The position numbers were made by a program, and so were the translations under genes. A stretch of DNA of 64,000 nucleotides from CASFRF01 sp031549345 (GTDB lineage Bacteria; Verrucomicrobiota; Lentisphaeria; Victivallales; Victivallaceae), in NCBI GenBank assembly GCA_031549345.1, contig JAVBPY010000002.1:248001-312000 (forward strand). The letters are read 5' to 3'. This document shows positions 44,494-54,155 of the stretch, piece by piece. Positions within the stretch are counted from its first letter, which is position 1, and every line of letters starts with the position of its first letter. The notes under the pieces were generated by a model. The model saw only the letters and a program-made list of their open reading frames with translations, ran no database searches and had not been told where the DNA came from.

Positions 44494-45308
44494 CTCTTTT
44501 TCCCGCGTCCATCCGCACTGTGGCCCTCGTTTCCCCCGCCGGACGGTGCGACGCAGCCACGCTTGCCGACGCGCTCGCGCTCCTGCGGAATTCGGGTGTG
44601 AAGGTAAAAGAAATGCCGCGTCTGAACTGTGCGGGGGGTGTTTCCTATTTGGCCGGGGCGCCGCGAAGCCGCGCGGAAGATTTGATGCGCGCCTGGCGCG
44701 ATCCGGAGGTGGATTTGGTGCTTTCACTCCGCGGCGGATTCGGCTCGGCGCAGATTCTCCCGTTTCTGGATTGGGATTTGATGCGTTCGCGCAATCTCCC
44801 TTTGGGAGGATACAGCGACATCACCGCGCTCCACTGGGCCATGATCCGGCAGAAAGTGGGAACGCCCGTAGCCATGCCGATGGCTTCGGGGCTCTCCCAC
44901 GAAATACCTGTGGGGCCGGAGCGCCTGACTCCCCTTTCCGGCCGCGCGTGTGCCGGGAATCCCCTGCCGGGCAACCTGACCGTCGCCGCTTCGCTGTGCG
45001 GCACTGCGTATTTCCCCGATACAACCGGGCGCATCCTGATTCTTGAAGACGTGAACGAACCGGCCTATAAGTTGGACCGCATGCTGACGCAGCTTGAGCA
45101 AGCCGGGGCTTTCGAGGCGGTTTCCGGCGTCGTCTTCGGCGCGTTCAGCGACTGCCCCGGCGCGGCGCCGCTCCTCCGCCGTTTTGCCCGGCGCGTTTCC
45201 TGCCCCGTCTGGAGCAACTTCCCCTTCGGGCACGCCCTCCCCTTTCAACCCATCTCCACCGAAAAATATCTCCAAATCGACGAAAACGGAGCGTATTCGC
45301 TGACTTGA
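44490..45308 (+). CDS. ldcA: LD-carboxypeptidase (peptidase S66, muramoyltetrapeptide carboxypeptidase)
   Basis: The 272-residue serine peptidase trims the terminal D-Ala from murein tetrapeptides during peptidoglycan recycling. The catalytic triad can be read as Ser in GGYSDIT (S109), Glu in LILEDVNEPAYKLDR and His in FPFGHALP. No signal peptide is seen, so it acts in the cytoplasm. Length is a little under the usual 300. It overlaps pheA by ATGA and ends at a palindromic terminator two codons downstream. The link with pheA is probably only co-transcription. Confidence 0.92.
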   Translation: MTLFPASIRTVALVSPAGRCDAATLADALALLRNSGVKVKEMPRLNCAGGVSYLAGAPRSRAEDLMRAWRDPEVDLVLSLRGGFGSAQILPFLDWDLMRSRNLPLGGYSDITALHWAMIRQKVGTPVAMPMASGLSHEIPVGPERLTPLSGRACAGNPLPGNLTVAASLCGTAYFPDTTGRILILEDVNEPAYKLDRMLTQLEQAGAFEAVSGVVFGAFSDCPGAAPLLRRFARRVSCPVWSNFPFGHALPFQPISTEKYLQIDENGAYSLT

Positions 45309-45313
45309 TGCGA

Positions 45314-45348
45314 GAGGAAAAAAACTTTTAAGGAAAGTTTTTTTCTTT
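45314..45348. terminator. Bidirectional terminator palindrome with TAAGG loop (copy 2)
   Basis: A 15-bp stem (45314-45328 with 45334-45348) closes on the loop TAAGG and is preceded by ATGCGAGAGG, as in copy 1 at 17148-17188. It lies between two convergent genes and gives a T-run of seven on either strand. Confidence 0.7.
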
Positions 45349-45376
45349 GAAGTAAACGAAAAACTATGACATTGAT

Positions 45377-48025
45377 CTATGCGAGAATTCCTTCGATGGA
45401 TAACGTATAGGCGCTGTTCTGCCCTTTCGAAGCGCCGGGGGCTTCCACGGAGATCGCGTAGGAACGGTCGGCGTATAAAGTAAGGCCGGAGAATACATCG
45501 CACGCGGCGGAAACGGTTTTGGTTTTGAGCTTCTTTACTTTCCCGTTATCCAACACTTCGTATACCGTAACCTTGAGCTTGTTTTCCACCCCTTCGAGCG
45601 AAAGGTTGAACGCGCCGTCCGCGCCGACCGAGAAGCGTTGAAAATCAATCGTATCCCCGAAACCCACCCATTCATCCGCAAGAAGCGCCACACGATCCGG
45701 AGAGGCAACAAAGGTATTTTGTACCTCTTCTCCGTTCCAGGTATTGTTTTTGAACGCATTGCCCGCGTGGTTGAAAAGCATGCCATCCAGGTACACCTCG
45801 TATTTTGTACCGACGCCCTTGCTCGCGCTTGGCGCTTGTACGGCGACAAAGTAGGTATTCGATGAATCCAATAGGAGGTTGGAAAAGCCACCCTCCCCTT
45901 CGCTGACACTGATCGATTTGATTGCTTTAAGCGACTGTTTTCCGCTCTTGGAAGTAACAAGCTGATACAAGGTAAGTTTCGCCTTGCCCTCCACCCCCGT
46001 AAGAGTAAAGGAATAACTGCCCGAAGCCCCCAGTTCAAGTTGCTGGAAATCGATCGCATCGGTGAATCCCACCCATTCATCGGCAATCAACGCGACGTTG
46101 CGCAGAACATCTCCCTCGCCGGTTACGCGCGTAACCGCCACATCGGCGGCGTTCCAGGTACTGTTCTGGAGCGCGTTGCCCGCATGGTTGAAAAGTTCTC
46201 CATCCAACCGCACTTCGTATCCCGTACATCCGCCCTTTTTCGCATTCGGGGCCTCCACGGCGACAAAATAAGTGTTTGCCGCGTCCAGCAGAACGCCGGA
46301 AAAACCCGCCGAAATATCGCTGGTGGTTACAGACTTGATCTTCTTGAGCGACTGTTTTCCTTTTGCGGAAGTAACCAACTGGTATAAGGTAAGTTTCGTC
46401 TTCGCCTCCAGCTCCGAAACCGTAAAATTGTAGCGCCCCGCGGCCCCCGGCGCAATCTGCTGAAAGTCGATTGCATCGCCCAGTCCCACCCATTCGTCGG
46501 TGATAAGCACAACATTTTCCAGGAAATCGCCAACACCGGTTACATCCGTGCGGGCCACATCGGCGCCGTCCCATGTATTGTTCAGGAGGGTATTGCCCGG
46601 GTGGTTGAAAAGTTCGCCGCCATAAACGATTTCATATTTTCCCGCCGTCTTGCCTTTGTCCGTATTCTCGACCTTGAGGTAATAGGTTCCGCTTGTCAAA
46701 AGCTTGGAGGCAATTTCCGCCAGGCCGTTCGCGCCGATCGTCGCGCTCCCCAGCACGGTTTTTCCGTTTGCGCCCAGAAGCGTTACCTTGGCGTTCATCG
46801 CCGATGCCGCCATGCTTATCGTATAACGCCCCGCACAATCCAGATCAAGGCGGAAGAAGTCGAGTTTATCCTCTTCGTAGCCGATCGATTCAACATGCGG
46901 CACCTCGTAGACAAGCGGCGTCGCCGCCGTATACACATCCCCCGCATCCACGCAATTTTCGATGGACAGCGTGAGCACGTCCTGCGTGAGAACCAAACGG
47001 AAATCCCGTTTTCCTGTGGTATAAACACTCCCGCCAACGGAGAGGGAACCGATGTTCTTTCCGTCGCTGTACAGCGAAAGCAGCGTATCCGACGAAAACT
47101 CCGAAACACCGGAAGCGAGGCGATAGATCCCATTCTTCTGCTCCGCAACAACCGAAATCGCCAGGGAACAGTTTGAAAGTTTGGAGTAGTCCACAATCAA
47201 TGGCGAAGCCCGTCCCGCCACGTCTTCACGGACATCGAAAAATACAGTAAAATTGCCGCAATCCAACGAGCCGTTGCCGACGAACGTCATCTCGCCGCCC
47301 AGAGTCAGATTGCTCTTCAAAGAGGACGCGGAGCTTACAATCAAACTCCCGCCGGAGGCGATGTGCGCGTCTTTGAGGGCCCCGCCCGCAAGCACCTGCG
47401 ACCCGCCGGAGTACACCGTGGAGGAAGACGCAAGCCCAAGGCGGCTCACCACCTCGCGGCCGCCGGAATTGACCACGGTTTCCAGTGAGGAACCGTTCAG
47501 GATCGTCTGCGTCCCGCCGGCATTCAGTACGGTATTTTCGGCATTCCCGCCGGAAAGCACCTGAAGTTTCCCCCCGCTTTCCAATAAAAAGTTTTTCGCG
47601 TGTCCGTTGAGGAGCGTAAAGCTCCCCAGCCGGTGCGTCCCGCGTATTGTCGCTGTCGTATCGGCGGTAAATTGCGCCCCGCTCAAAAGTTGCAGCTTGC
47701 TCACATCCCCGCCGGAAGTAACCAAAATCGCCCCGCCGGAGGAAACCGTTACACCGGAAGCCTTGCCGAACACATCGAGCACACCGCCGAAACCCACCGT
47801 GCCGGAACTGGCCACGCCGCCGGAGTACACTGTGATCGTCCCCCCCTCGCCGGCATGGGAGTACGCAATGGCGCCGCCGGAGGAAACAAACAAATACGCA
47901 CACGCGTCGGCGGTCCGGTCGTTGCCGACACGAGCGCTCACGCGCCGTTCCCCCGACTCCACCGTTTCACTGAAGCTCCAACTGGCCGCGAGGAGCATCA
48001 CGCCGCCCGATTGCACTGTTTCCAT
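45377..48025 (-). CDS. AIDA-type repeat protein with four C-terminal tandem domains
   Basis: The 882-residue protein begins with autotransporter-passenger-like (AIDA) repeats over about 1-270 (VYSGG, VSSGG, LESGGKL, LNAGGTQ), which form a beta-helix in adhesins. From about 385 four tandem units of roughly 140-150 residues follow, each with DxxDFFRLD- or DAIDFQQ-like starts, KLTLYQLV and LFNHAGNALxNxTW; they resemble pre-peptidase C-terminal beta domains. There is neither a signal peptide nor a beta-barrel, which is unexpected for an adhesin-like protein. ATG 48025 is chosen because AGGAGGG lies 9 nt upstream and a TTGACA/TATATT promoter just before it; a longer frame to 48112 would include this promoter. 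It ends near the shared terminator. Confidence 0.8.
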   Translation of the reverse strand: METVQSGGVMLLAASWSFSETVESGERRVSARVGNDRTADACAYLFVSSGGAIAYSHAGEGGTITVYSGGVASSGTVGFGGVLDVFGKASGVTVSSGGAILVTSGGDVSKLQLLSGAQFTADTTATIRGTHRLGSFTLLNGHAKNFLLESGGKLQVLSGGNAENTVLNAGGTQTILNGSSLETVVNSGGREVVSRLGLASSSTVYSGGSQVLAGGALKDAHIASGGSLIVSSASSLKSNLTLGGEMTFVGNGSLDCGNFTVFFDVREDVAGRASPLIVDYSKLSNCSLAISVVAEQKNGIYRLASGVSEFSSDTLLSLYSDGKNIGSLSVGGSVYTTGKRDFRLVLTQDVLTLSIENCVDAGDVYTAATPLVYEVPHVESIGYEEDKLDFFRLDLDCAGRYTISMAASAMNAKVTLLGANGKTVLGSATIGANGLAEIASKLLTSGTYYLKVENTDKGKTAGKYEIVYGGELFNHPGNTLLNNTWDGADVARTDVTGVGDFLENVVLITDEWVGLGDAIDFQQIAPGAAGRYNFTVSELEAKTKLTLYQLVTSAKGKQSLKKIKSVTTSDISAGFSGVLLDAANTYFVAVEAPNAKKGGCTGYEVRLDGELFNHAGNALQNSTWNAADVAVTRVTGEGDVLRNVALIADEWVGFTDAIDFQQLELGASGSYSFTLTGVEGKAKLTLYQLVTSKSGKQSLKAIKSISVSEGEGGFSNLLLDSSNTYFVAVQAPSASKGVGTKYEVYLDGMLFNHAGNAFKNNTWNGEEVQNTFVASPDRVALLADEWVGFGDTIDFQRFSVGADGAFNLSLEGVENKLKVTVYEVLDNGKVKKLKTKTVSAACDVFSGLTLYADRSYAISVEAPGASKGQNSAYTLSIEGILA

Positions 48026-48053
48026 ATCCGCCGTCCCTCCTGCTATAATCGGC

Positions 48054-48082
48054 AATATAGCATCGCTATAATCTTCTGTCAA
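48054..48082 (-). promoter_or_regulatory. Promoter of the AIDA-repeat gene
   Basis: On the minus strand consensus TTGACA (48082-48077) and TATATT (48059-48054) are 17 nt apart, with AGGAGGG at 48041-48035 and ATG at 48025. This sets the start of the gene. Confidence 0.65.
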
Positions 48083-48106
48083 TCGATCTTTCCAAAAAAC
48101 AGGCGT

Positions 48107-48134
48107 TTGCATTTGCCGGAGGCGGCACTATATT
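48107..48134 (+). promoter_or_regulatory. Promoter of the TIM-barrel hydrolase gene
   Basis: TTGCAT (48107-48112) and TATATT (48129-48134) are 16 nt apart, followed by ACTTTCGC and then GAGGAG before ATG 48168. Confidence 0.5.
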
Positions 48135-48167
48135 ACTTTCGCAATCATAAAAATAGCGAGGAGCCCC

Positions 48168-50099
48168 ATGACGGACAACCTGGATTTGCTGATCATTGAA
48201 AACCCGGAAACCGGCCTGATCGATTCGGTCAAACTGTACGGAGAAGAACTCCTCGCCTCCGGCGGAGCGCCGGAACTGCGTGTCAACCAGGTGCCGCTGG
48301 CGGTGCGCCCCTACCCCGCCAACGACCACAGTCCCCTGAACCCGGAAGCAGGCACGCGCCTCAAAGGGGAGTGCTGGACGGACCACTTCTCCGGCTGGGG
48401 GCTGGTCATCAACCGCCACATCGGCAACCGGCCGTATATGAAATACAATTGCACCGCCGTGCGTTATTTGATCCGGCGCGAACTTGCCGATTACCGGCAG
48501 AGCCTCCCCTGCCCCGGTCCCGGCGGACCGGCGATCGAAGCGCCGTTGTGGGCAGACACCCTCGGCGTCCTCAACTGGAATTGGAAATTCTGGGGGGACA
48601 AAACCCGGATGATCTTCCCCTCCAGCCACACCCAGGGCCCCTGCGACGAATTCGGGCACGTCGGCTACGAGCACGACACGCCGGCCCGCTGCAAACAATT
48701 CATCCAGAACGTATGGCGGCGTACGTACCCGAGCACGATGGTCATTCACGGCGGAGTGTATTACAACAGCGAAACCGGCCATTGGATCGCCATCACCTGC
48801 CGCCGCCCGCACGTCGGCTACCAGCTCAATATCGCCGATGCGGGCGAGGGTGTTTCCTACGACTTCAAGCTCCACTCCCTTTTTGCCCTGGGCCAGACGC
48901 TGCGTTTGCCGGAAATCAAAATCTACCACGGAAAAACACGCGCGGAAATGTTTGATTTCATCGCCTGGTACACCACGTTTTATGTGGAGGAGGCGCCGGA
49001 ATGGGTCTATAAAAAGCTCTGGATCGACGGCACCACCTGGGACAACCAGCCCACATGGACCGACCAGGCCAAGTATTGGGAGCGCGAGCACGCGCGCGGC
49101 ATGTTCAGCGCCATCGCCATCAACCTTGTTACGAGCCGCCCGATCAAATCGGGAACGCTTCCGACATCCTACAGCCCCGATCCCAACCACGGAACCATTG
49201 CTGAATTCAAGAAGATGTGCCACCGGATGCGCGACAAAGGCATCCCCATGTTGATCTGGATGTCCCACTCCGGCCTGGTCCCCGGCGAACCGGAGATCGA
49301 CGAAGACTGGTTCATCCGCGGCATCGACGGCGAATACGCCGCGGGCTGGGGCAGCCGCGACGGCGGCATGGTCATGTGCAACCCCGGGCACCCCGGGTAC
49401 ATTGAATACACAAAGAAGTGGGTGAAATTCTACATTCAGGAATGCGGCTGCAAGGGGATATTTTTCGATTGTCTGGGCTGGGTGTTCCCGCCGGACTACC
49501 GTCCGCGCAGTTTCATGCGCTTCCCCTCGGACACCAATTTGCTGACCATCAAGTTCCAGACGGAGCTTTACGAGTACATCAAAGAACTCGATCCCGATGC
49601 GGTGATGTACGGCGAAGGCGCGAGTCTGGACGCGCCGGTCGATATGTTCAGCGTGGTCGGCAACCCCGTCCGCGCCATCGACGGCATGGGGCCGCGCGAT
49701 TTTTTGTTGCACCTCAATGAATACGCGCCGAAGCGCATGTGCGTTTCCGGCGGGGGGAACCTTGCTCCCGGCGGGAAATGCTCGATCCGCATCGGCGATT
49801 TCCCGGAGGAGATGCACCGTTTCCTGGTCGATTTCCTGAACCGCAGGGGCGGTTCGCGCGCGTTTGAACTCCTGAATGGGGACATTGCGATTCTGGACGG
49901 ACTCCTTTTCTTCCCCAAGCAAGGGCAGATGCCGCCGAATACGCCGTTTTTTCCGACGCGTGACGCGGTGAAGCTTCCGGAAAAATACGCCTCCATCCGC
50001 CGGTTGCGCAGCAAATTCAGCGACGTCGTCCTGGAGCGCGGCGCGGACGGCTTTTTCCGCGGCTTCAAGCCCGGTATTTACAGCATGGAGAGGGCATGA
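48168..50099 (+). CDS. Putative TIM-barrel glycoside hydrolase
   Basis: The 643-residue protein has no signal peptide. A beta-rich N-terminal part (about 1-260) precedes a barrel-like region: KGIPMLIWMSHSGLV (strand and loop), DWFIRGIDG, MVMCNPGHPGYIEY, then GCKGIFFDCLGW, where the Asp takes the place of the nucleophile in clan GH-D/GH13-like enzymes, and AVMYGEGASLDAP with a candidate acid Glu. The layout of N-domain, barrel and small C-domain fits alpha-galactosidase-like enzymes, but the family cannot be named with certainty. GAGGAG precedes ATG 48168. It overlaps the actin-like gene by ATGA, so the two proteins are made together. Confidence 0.7.
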   Translation: MTDNLDLLIIENPETGLIDSVKLYGEELLASGGAPELRVNQVPLAVRPYPANDHSPLNPEAGTRLKGECWTDHFSGWGLVINRHIGNRPYMKYNCTAVRYLIRRELADYRQSLPCPGPGGPAIEAPLWADTLGVLNWNWKFWGDKTRMIFPSSHTQGPCDEFGHVGYEHDTPARCKQFIQNVWRRTYPSTMVIHGGVYYNSETGHWIAITCRRPHVGYQLNIADAGEGVSYDFKLHSLFALGQTLRLPEIKIYHGKTRAEMFDFIAWYTTFYVEEAPEWVYKKLWIDGTTWDNQPTWTDQAKYWEREHARGMFSAIAINLVTSRPIKSGTLPTSYSPDPNHGTIAEFKKMCHRMRDKGIPMLIWMSHSGLVPGEPEIDEDWFIRGIDGEYAAGWGSRDGGMVMCNPGHPGYIEYTKKWVKFYIQECGCKGIFFDCLGWVFPPDYRPRSFMRFPSDTNLLTIKFQTELYEYIKELDPDAVMYGEGASLDAPVDMFSVVGNPVRAIDGMGPRDFLLHLNEYAPKRMCVSGGGNLAPGGKCSIRIGDFPEEMHRFLVDFLNRRGGSRAFELLNGDIAILDGLLFFPKQGQMPPNTPFFPTRDAVKLPEKYASIRRLRSKFSDVVLERGADGFFRGFKPGIYSMERA

Positions 50100-50911
50100 T
50101 GTTCTCGTCGCACCTGCGAATGAACATCGCCCTCGACTGGAGTGCGGAGGTTCTCACGTGGGGGGAAGGCGATCGAATCTACTCCTCCCCCAATGTGGTG
50201 CTTTTGAAACCCGGTTCGGAAGAGCCGGTTGTGGGGGAAAAGGTCCGTGGACTCCTTCTTGCGCACCCGGAACTCTCCCCCCTGCGTCCGCCGCCGGGAC
50301 ATTTGTTCGGCAACACTCTGGCGATCACCCGCCAGCTCGAAGAAATTTTCGCGGCCCTCTCCGCAAAGGCCCCTTTGGCCAAACGCATCCTCCTCCCGAA
50401 GGTGTTCGTCGCCCTCCCTGTGGATTTATCGGAATTTGAAATTCGCGGGTTTGCCGCGCTGGTTCGCCCGTTGGCCTCGCAATTTATCCTTTGCGAAGCG
50501 CCGTTCGTCGCCGCCATCGGCGCAAGAATTCCGGTGCAGGAGAAGAAGCATCATGGTATTCTTGTGTGTGATTCGGAATTCCTGCAATTCGGAATTACCT
50601 ACGCCTCATCGCTCTTCCTCGCCTTTTCCTTGCGGCGCGGTACGAAGACCCATGAAGAGTCGCTCGGCGATTTCGCGGAGCTGCTGGCGCAGAAGCTTGC
50701 CAAACTCCCGGAGGACGTGCGGGAGGATCTCCTGGCTTCGCCGATTCTGATTGCGGGCCCGCATGCCTCCCGTCCGGATATCGCGGACTTTTTTGCGGAA
50801 AAGACTTCGTTCCGTTTCCGTCCGGCGCAAAATCCGGGACAGTGCGCCGTTCGCGGCCTGCTGGAAATGCTCCCGAGCATGGACCAGGCCTTCAAGGAAG
50901 TTTCCTCCTGA
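50096..50911 (+). CDS. Degenerate MreB-like (actin-fold) protein
   Basis: The 271-residue protein follows the order of MreB but with lost active-site residues. MNIALDWSAEVLTWGEGDRI corresponds to the first phosphate loop, SPNVVLL and PVVGEKVRGLL to the next strands, RILLPKVFVALPVDLSEFEIRGF to the VP-G-T-VERRA segment, and ILCEAPFVAAIGARIPVQE to the LIEEPMAAAIGAGLPV segment, the clearest match. The second phosphate loop (DIGGGT in MreB) has become VCDSEFLQFG, so ATP hydrolysis is unlikely. MreB is about 340 residues, so part is missing. It overlaps the hydrolase gene by ATGA; ATG 50120 is an alternative start. It may be a scaffold or a pseudo-enzyme partner. Confidence 0.6.
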   Translation: MMFSSHLRMNIALDWSAEVLTWGEGDRIYSSPNVVLLKPGSEEPVVGEKVRGLLLAHPELSPLRPPPGHLFGNTLAITRQLEEIFAALSAKAPLAKRILLPKVFVALPVDLSEFEIRGFAALVRPLASQFILCEAPFVAAIGARIPVQEKKHHGILVCDSEFLQFGITYASSLFLAFSLRRGTKTHEESLGDFAELLAQKLAKLPEDVREDLLASPILIAGPHASRPDIADFFAEKTSFRFRPAQNPGQCAVRGLLEMLPSMDQAFKEVSS

Positions 50912-50929
50912 TCCACGCTCTTTCTCGTG

Positions 50930-53900
50930 TTACTTCAGCAACAGCCGCCCGAATGCGGCGGCGTTCCGCGCGTTTTCGGCGTTGCCGAAGAGCATGATCT
51001 GGGTCTTCCGCATCGGCTTCCCCTCGCGGGCGAAAGCGCCGTTGAGGGCGAGGTCAAAGCCGAATGTTTCGGGGGCTTTCCCCTCCGGATTCGCCAGTTT
51101 CCAGGGAAATGCCAGCGTCATTTCGTAGCCCTCGGCGGTTCTTTTTCCTGTCGCAAGGAGGCCGGGTTCCGCGAGTGTGGCAAGCTGCGGACAATACAAC
51201 TTCACCTCGCCCTCCCCTTCGCCGAGATACGGCAGCGCAAGGAATTGGTATACCCGTTTCCCGTACATCGGGTTGCCCAGGCCTTTTTCGGGCGTGCGTA
51301 AATCGAGAAACAACTCCACCGATGTCCCGTGAATCCCTGGCCACGGCGCGGGAATCCGTACTTTGTCGACCACGCGCAGCGCAACTTTAAACCCCTTTTC
51401 ATCCCACGAAAGCTGCGCGTTGCCGGAAAGCTCTTCGGGCCCGTTCCAATATTTATTTCCCTCCGCCAGCGAGGCGAGCGCCGGAGCATGGCCGATGACG
51501 ACTTGCTCGTCGCGGTTCAACAAAAACGCGGTATTGCCGGAGGGGGCGATGCGGTGAATCTTCAACGCCTTGAGCTCGGCCTCCAAGCGGGCGTCGAGCC
51601 TTCCATCGAGGCGGATTACGACCGGAACAGCGAGAGTTCGCCCCGTGTCGCCGCTTCGCTTGTATTTGAACGAAAGCTCCCGGAATGCGCCGGGCGCAAG
51701 CTCGGCGGTGCTGGAAGACGGTTCAAACGCCACCCCCGGAACCTTCTCAAACGCAATGTCGATTTTACGGGCGCGGTTTTCGCGATTACCAAGCGAGAGA
51801 TGCACCGTCCCTTCCGTATCGCTCATCGGAGCGACCTGAAGTTTTTCCACCGGGAGCGACTCAGCCTCCAGGCGTTTCCCGGCGGAATGTAAATAACGCG
51901 GGAAACTGTCGAGCTCGATCAAATACGAATAGGTGTTTCCGTTCTTTCCGGTCGCCTTGACGGTGCTCCGCTGGCCGTGAATGCCGACTTGTTCGAGTTC
52001 CGGCACGTCGGCGTTCAGCAGCACCGCGCCGCGGTTGCCGACCGCCCAGACGACGGCGACTTTTCCTGTTTCCGCTTTATCGAAGATCGCGCCGTTGACG
52101 CCGTAGAATCCGGCGAGTTCCTTCACATTTTCCAGTGTAGCCCCTTCAAGCTGCGCGCTGCATACGGCGATGGCCAAAAGATACAAAGACGGCGTGCGCA
52201 ATCCCTCCGGCGTGGAGGCAAAAAGTTTGAAATCCTGCACCTTTTCCCGCCAGTCGTCGGCCGGCTTGTTCGGATCGCGCCCAAGGGTGGGGCCGAAGAA
52301 TGTGAACAACTTCGCACCGGAACAAAAATTCACAACCACGTTGCGCACAATTTTGTTGGAGGCATCCCACTCGTCCACCGATGTGGAGGGGAATCCGGAG
52401 GGAAAGGCGAAACCGAACACACGCGACTCGCGCTTGGCTTTCACCTCTTCCGGCGGAATCGCTTCATCGATCTTGTAACGCATGACGGCGTTGCAGCCGG
52501 TTTCCGTGTTCAGCGCGGGTTTACCGCCGAACTTTTTCACCGCGTCTTTGAGCATCGCGTCCAACCCGGATTCCTCCGGGAAATTTTCGATCAAATAACT
52601 GTGCCAGGAAACGCCGTCGAGGTATTTCCCCGCCCCCGCCGCCAGCGCTTTGTCCATCCAGCCGGTGAAAATCGACGTACCGCAAATGCCGTATACCGGC
52701 GTCGCGGGGGTGATCGATTTGACCACTTCGTAGACCATTTGACAAGCCTTCCAGTACTCCTGCGGATGGTTGGGCATCATCCAGGCATTCGGCTCGTTCT
52801 CCACCTCCCAGGCAAGGACGTTGTCCTTGTAGCGCTCAACCATTACGCGGAACCAATCCTGGAAAAGCGCCTTCTTCGCAAGGCCGCCGCCGCCCTCGCG
52901 GCTAACGCGGTCAAGGGGGGCTTCCTGTCCCCACGACATGCCGGGCGAGGTTTGAATGCAGAGGGCGAATTTGCGTCCTTCGGTCTTCAACCATTCGGTT
53001 TCCGGCTCGTAGTTCCAACTTTCAGGGGGAACGACGGGCATTTCCGCGGGGTTCTTACGGTAGTCCTCCAGCCAGAATGGGGCGTAAACGTAGTTCCAGT
53101 GTGAATAACGGACCGGAATGCGTACCGGAATAGGGTCCATGTAGCCGCCGAAAAGATAGCTCACACAGGAGTGCCAGCCGAATTTATCCGGTCCCGCCTT
53201 CTCCGCGCGGCGTAAGATGTGGAGGAAATGTTTTTCCGTTTTGATTTTCATTTCTTCCGAAACGATCGCGAGATGGTGGATGTCGTCCGCCAGCCCGCCG
53301 GGGAACACAATGAACTCCAGATGGTCCGACTTCGCCGGAACGACAACCTCCTGTGTCCACCGGATATTTTTCTTTGCCACTTCGCTCTTCATGGAAAAGC
53401 GGAACGCCGCCCGTTTGGGTGCGTCCGAGGTGTTGACCAGGTGAATAACAGGGCATTCCCGCTTGGTACGGTCCAACGTTATTGCGCCCGAATCAAACCC
53501 CATCACATCGGCGGAGAACCCGCCGTCGCGGGCGATGTCCAGCTTCCCCGCATAAGTCCGCTTTTCCCAGTCGAGAACAAAGGTTCCGTTGTCGCCTTTA
53601 AGGCGCATCTCGTCGACCGACCAGCCGTTTACAACCATTTTTTCCGGGGCGAAATCCGCCGGAAGCGCGATGGAAACAACGTCGTTTCCCAATGTAAAGA
53701 ACGCCTTCCCTTCTTTCCATTCCACCGATGCCATAGCCCAGGATGCTCCCGGAGAAACCGGTGCGACGGCGCTTGCGCGCACCTGCGTCCCCTGCCGGAA
53801 CAAGAACACGCAGCGGTTTTGTCCCACGCGCGCGGACTCCATGCGCAACACAAGCGTTCCGCGACGCGCATCCTCCAATGCCATGATCTCCACCGCGAAC

Positions 53901-54151
53901 GGCTTCTTCAGGGCGCGAACGCCGAAATCCATGCGGCCCGCGCCGGAGAACTTCAGGTGCGGCGCAAGCATGTAATCGAATACCACATCGTTGAAGGGCA
54001 TGGCGTCGCCGCGAAATCCCTTGTCGGGGGCGGCGTACAAAGGAACACGCAAATTGATGGCGCGCGTCCCCGTCGCGGGATAAAGATCCACGCCCAAGGC
54101 GGAAGCGCCGAGCAAAAGCATCGCGCCCGGAAGAATGGTTCGGATTGACAT
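50930..54151 (-). CDS. Secreted multidomain glycoside hydrolase (clan A) with CBM9-like C-terminus
   Basis: The 1073-residue protein has a signal peptide (about 1-20) and beta-rich N-terminal domains (about 20-320). A clan GH-A barrel follows (about 330-680), with the acid/base Glu in WEVENEPNAW and the nucleophile Glu in LNTETGCN. Beta domains come next, and a C-terminal domain of about 190 residues (SWDEKGFKVALRVVD, SVELFLDLRTPEKG, GYEMTLAFPWK) has the look of family 9 carbohydrate-binding modules. The two Glu signatures resemble GH39/GH5-like enzymes, but the family is not certain. It is the last gene of the regulator-pseudopilin operon, 4 nt after the DNRLRE-like gene. Its substrate is unknown. 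Confidence 0.8.
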   Translation of the reverse strand: MSIRTILPGAMLLLGASALGVDLYPATGTRAINLRVPLYAAPDKGFRGDAMPFNDVVFDYMLAPHLKFSGAGRMDFGVRALKKPFAVEIMALEDARRGTLVLRMESARVGQNRCVFLFRQGTQVRASAVAPVSPGASWAMASVEWKEGKAFFTLGNDVVSIALPADFAPEKMVVNGWSVDEMRLKGDNGTFVLDWEKRTYAGKLDIARDGGFSADVMGFDSGAITLDRTKRECPVIHLVNTSDAPKRAAFRFSMKSEVAKKNIRWTQEVVVPAKSDHLEFIVFPGGLADDIHHLAIVSEEMKIKTEKHFLHILRRAEKAGPDKFGWHSCVSYLFGGYMDPIPVRIPVRYSHWNYVYAPFWLEDYRKNPAEMPVVPPESWNYEPETEWLKTEGRKFALCIQTSPGMSWGQEAPLDRVSREGGGGLAKKALFQDWFRVMVERYKDNVLAWEVENEPNAWMMPNHPQEYWKACQMVYEVVKSITPATPVYGICGTSIFTGWMDKALAAGAGKYLDGVSWHSYLIENFPEESGLDAMLKDAVKKFGGKPALNTETGCNAVMRYKIDEAIPPEEVKAKRESRVFGFAFPSGFPSTSVDEWDASNKIVRNVVVNFCSGAKLFTFFGPTLGRDPNKPADDWREKVQDFKLFASTPEGLRTPSLYLLAIAVCSAQLEGATLENVKELAGFYGVNGAIFDKAETGKVAVVWAVGNRGAVLLNADVPELEQVGIHGQRSTVKATGKNGNTYSYLIELDSFPRYLHSAGKRLEAESLPVEKLQVAPMSDTEGTVHLSLGNRENRARKIDIAFEKVPGVAFEPSSSTAELAPGAFRELSFKYKRSGDTGRTLAVPVVIRLDGRLDARLEAELKALKIHRIAPSGNTAFLLNRDEQVVIGHAPALASLAEGNKYWNGPEELSGNAQLSWDEKGFKVALRVVDKVRIPAPWPGIHGTSVELFLDLRTPEKGLGNPMYGKRVYQFLALPYLGEGEGEVKLYCPQLATLAEPGLLATGKRTAEGYEMTLAFPWKLANPEGKAPETFGFDLALNGAFAREGKPMRKTQIMLFGNAENARNAAAFGRLLLK

Positions 54152-54155
54152 GGAT

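Noticed and set aside
48026..48112. Longer N-terminus of the AIDA-repeat protein
   Set aside because: It contains a consensus promoter and the ribosome site of the shorter form, and has no ribosome site of its own.
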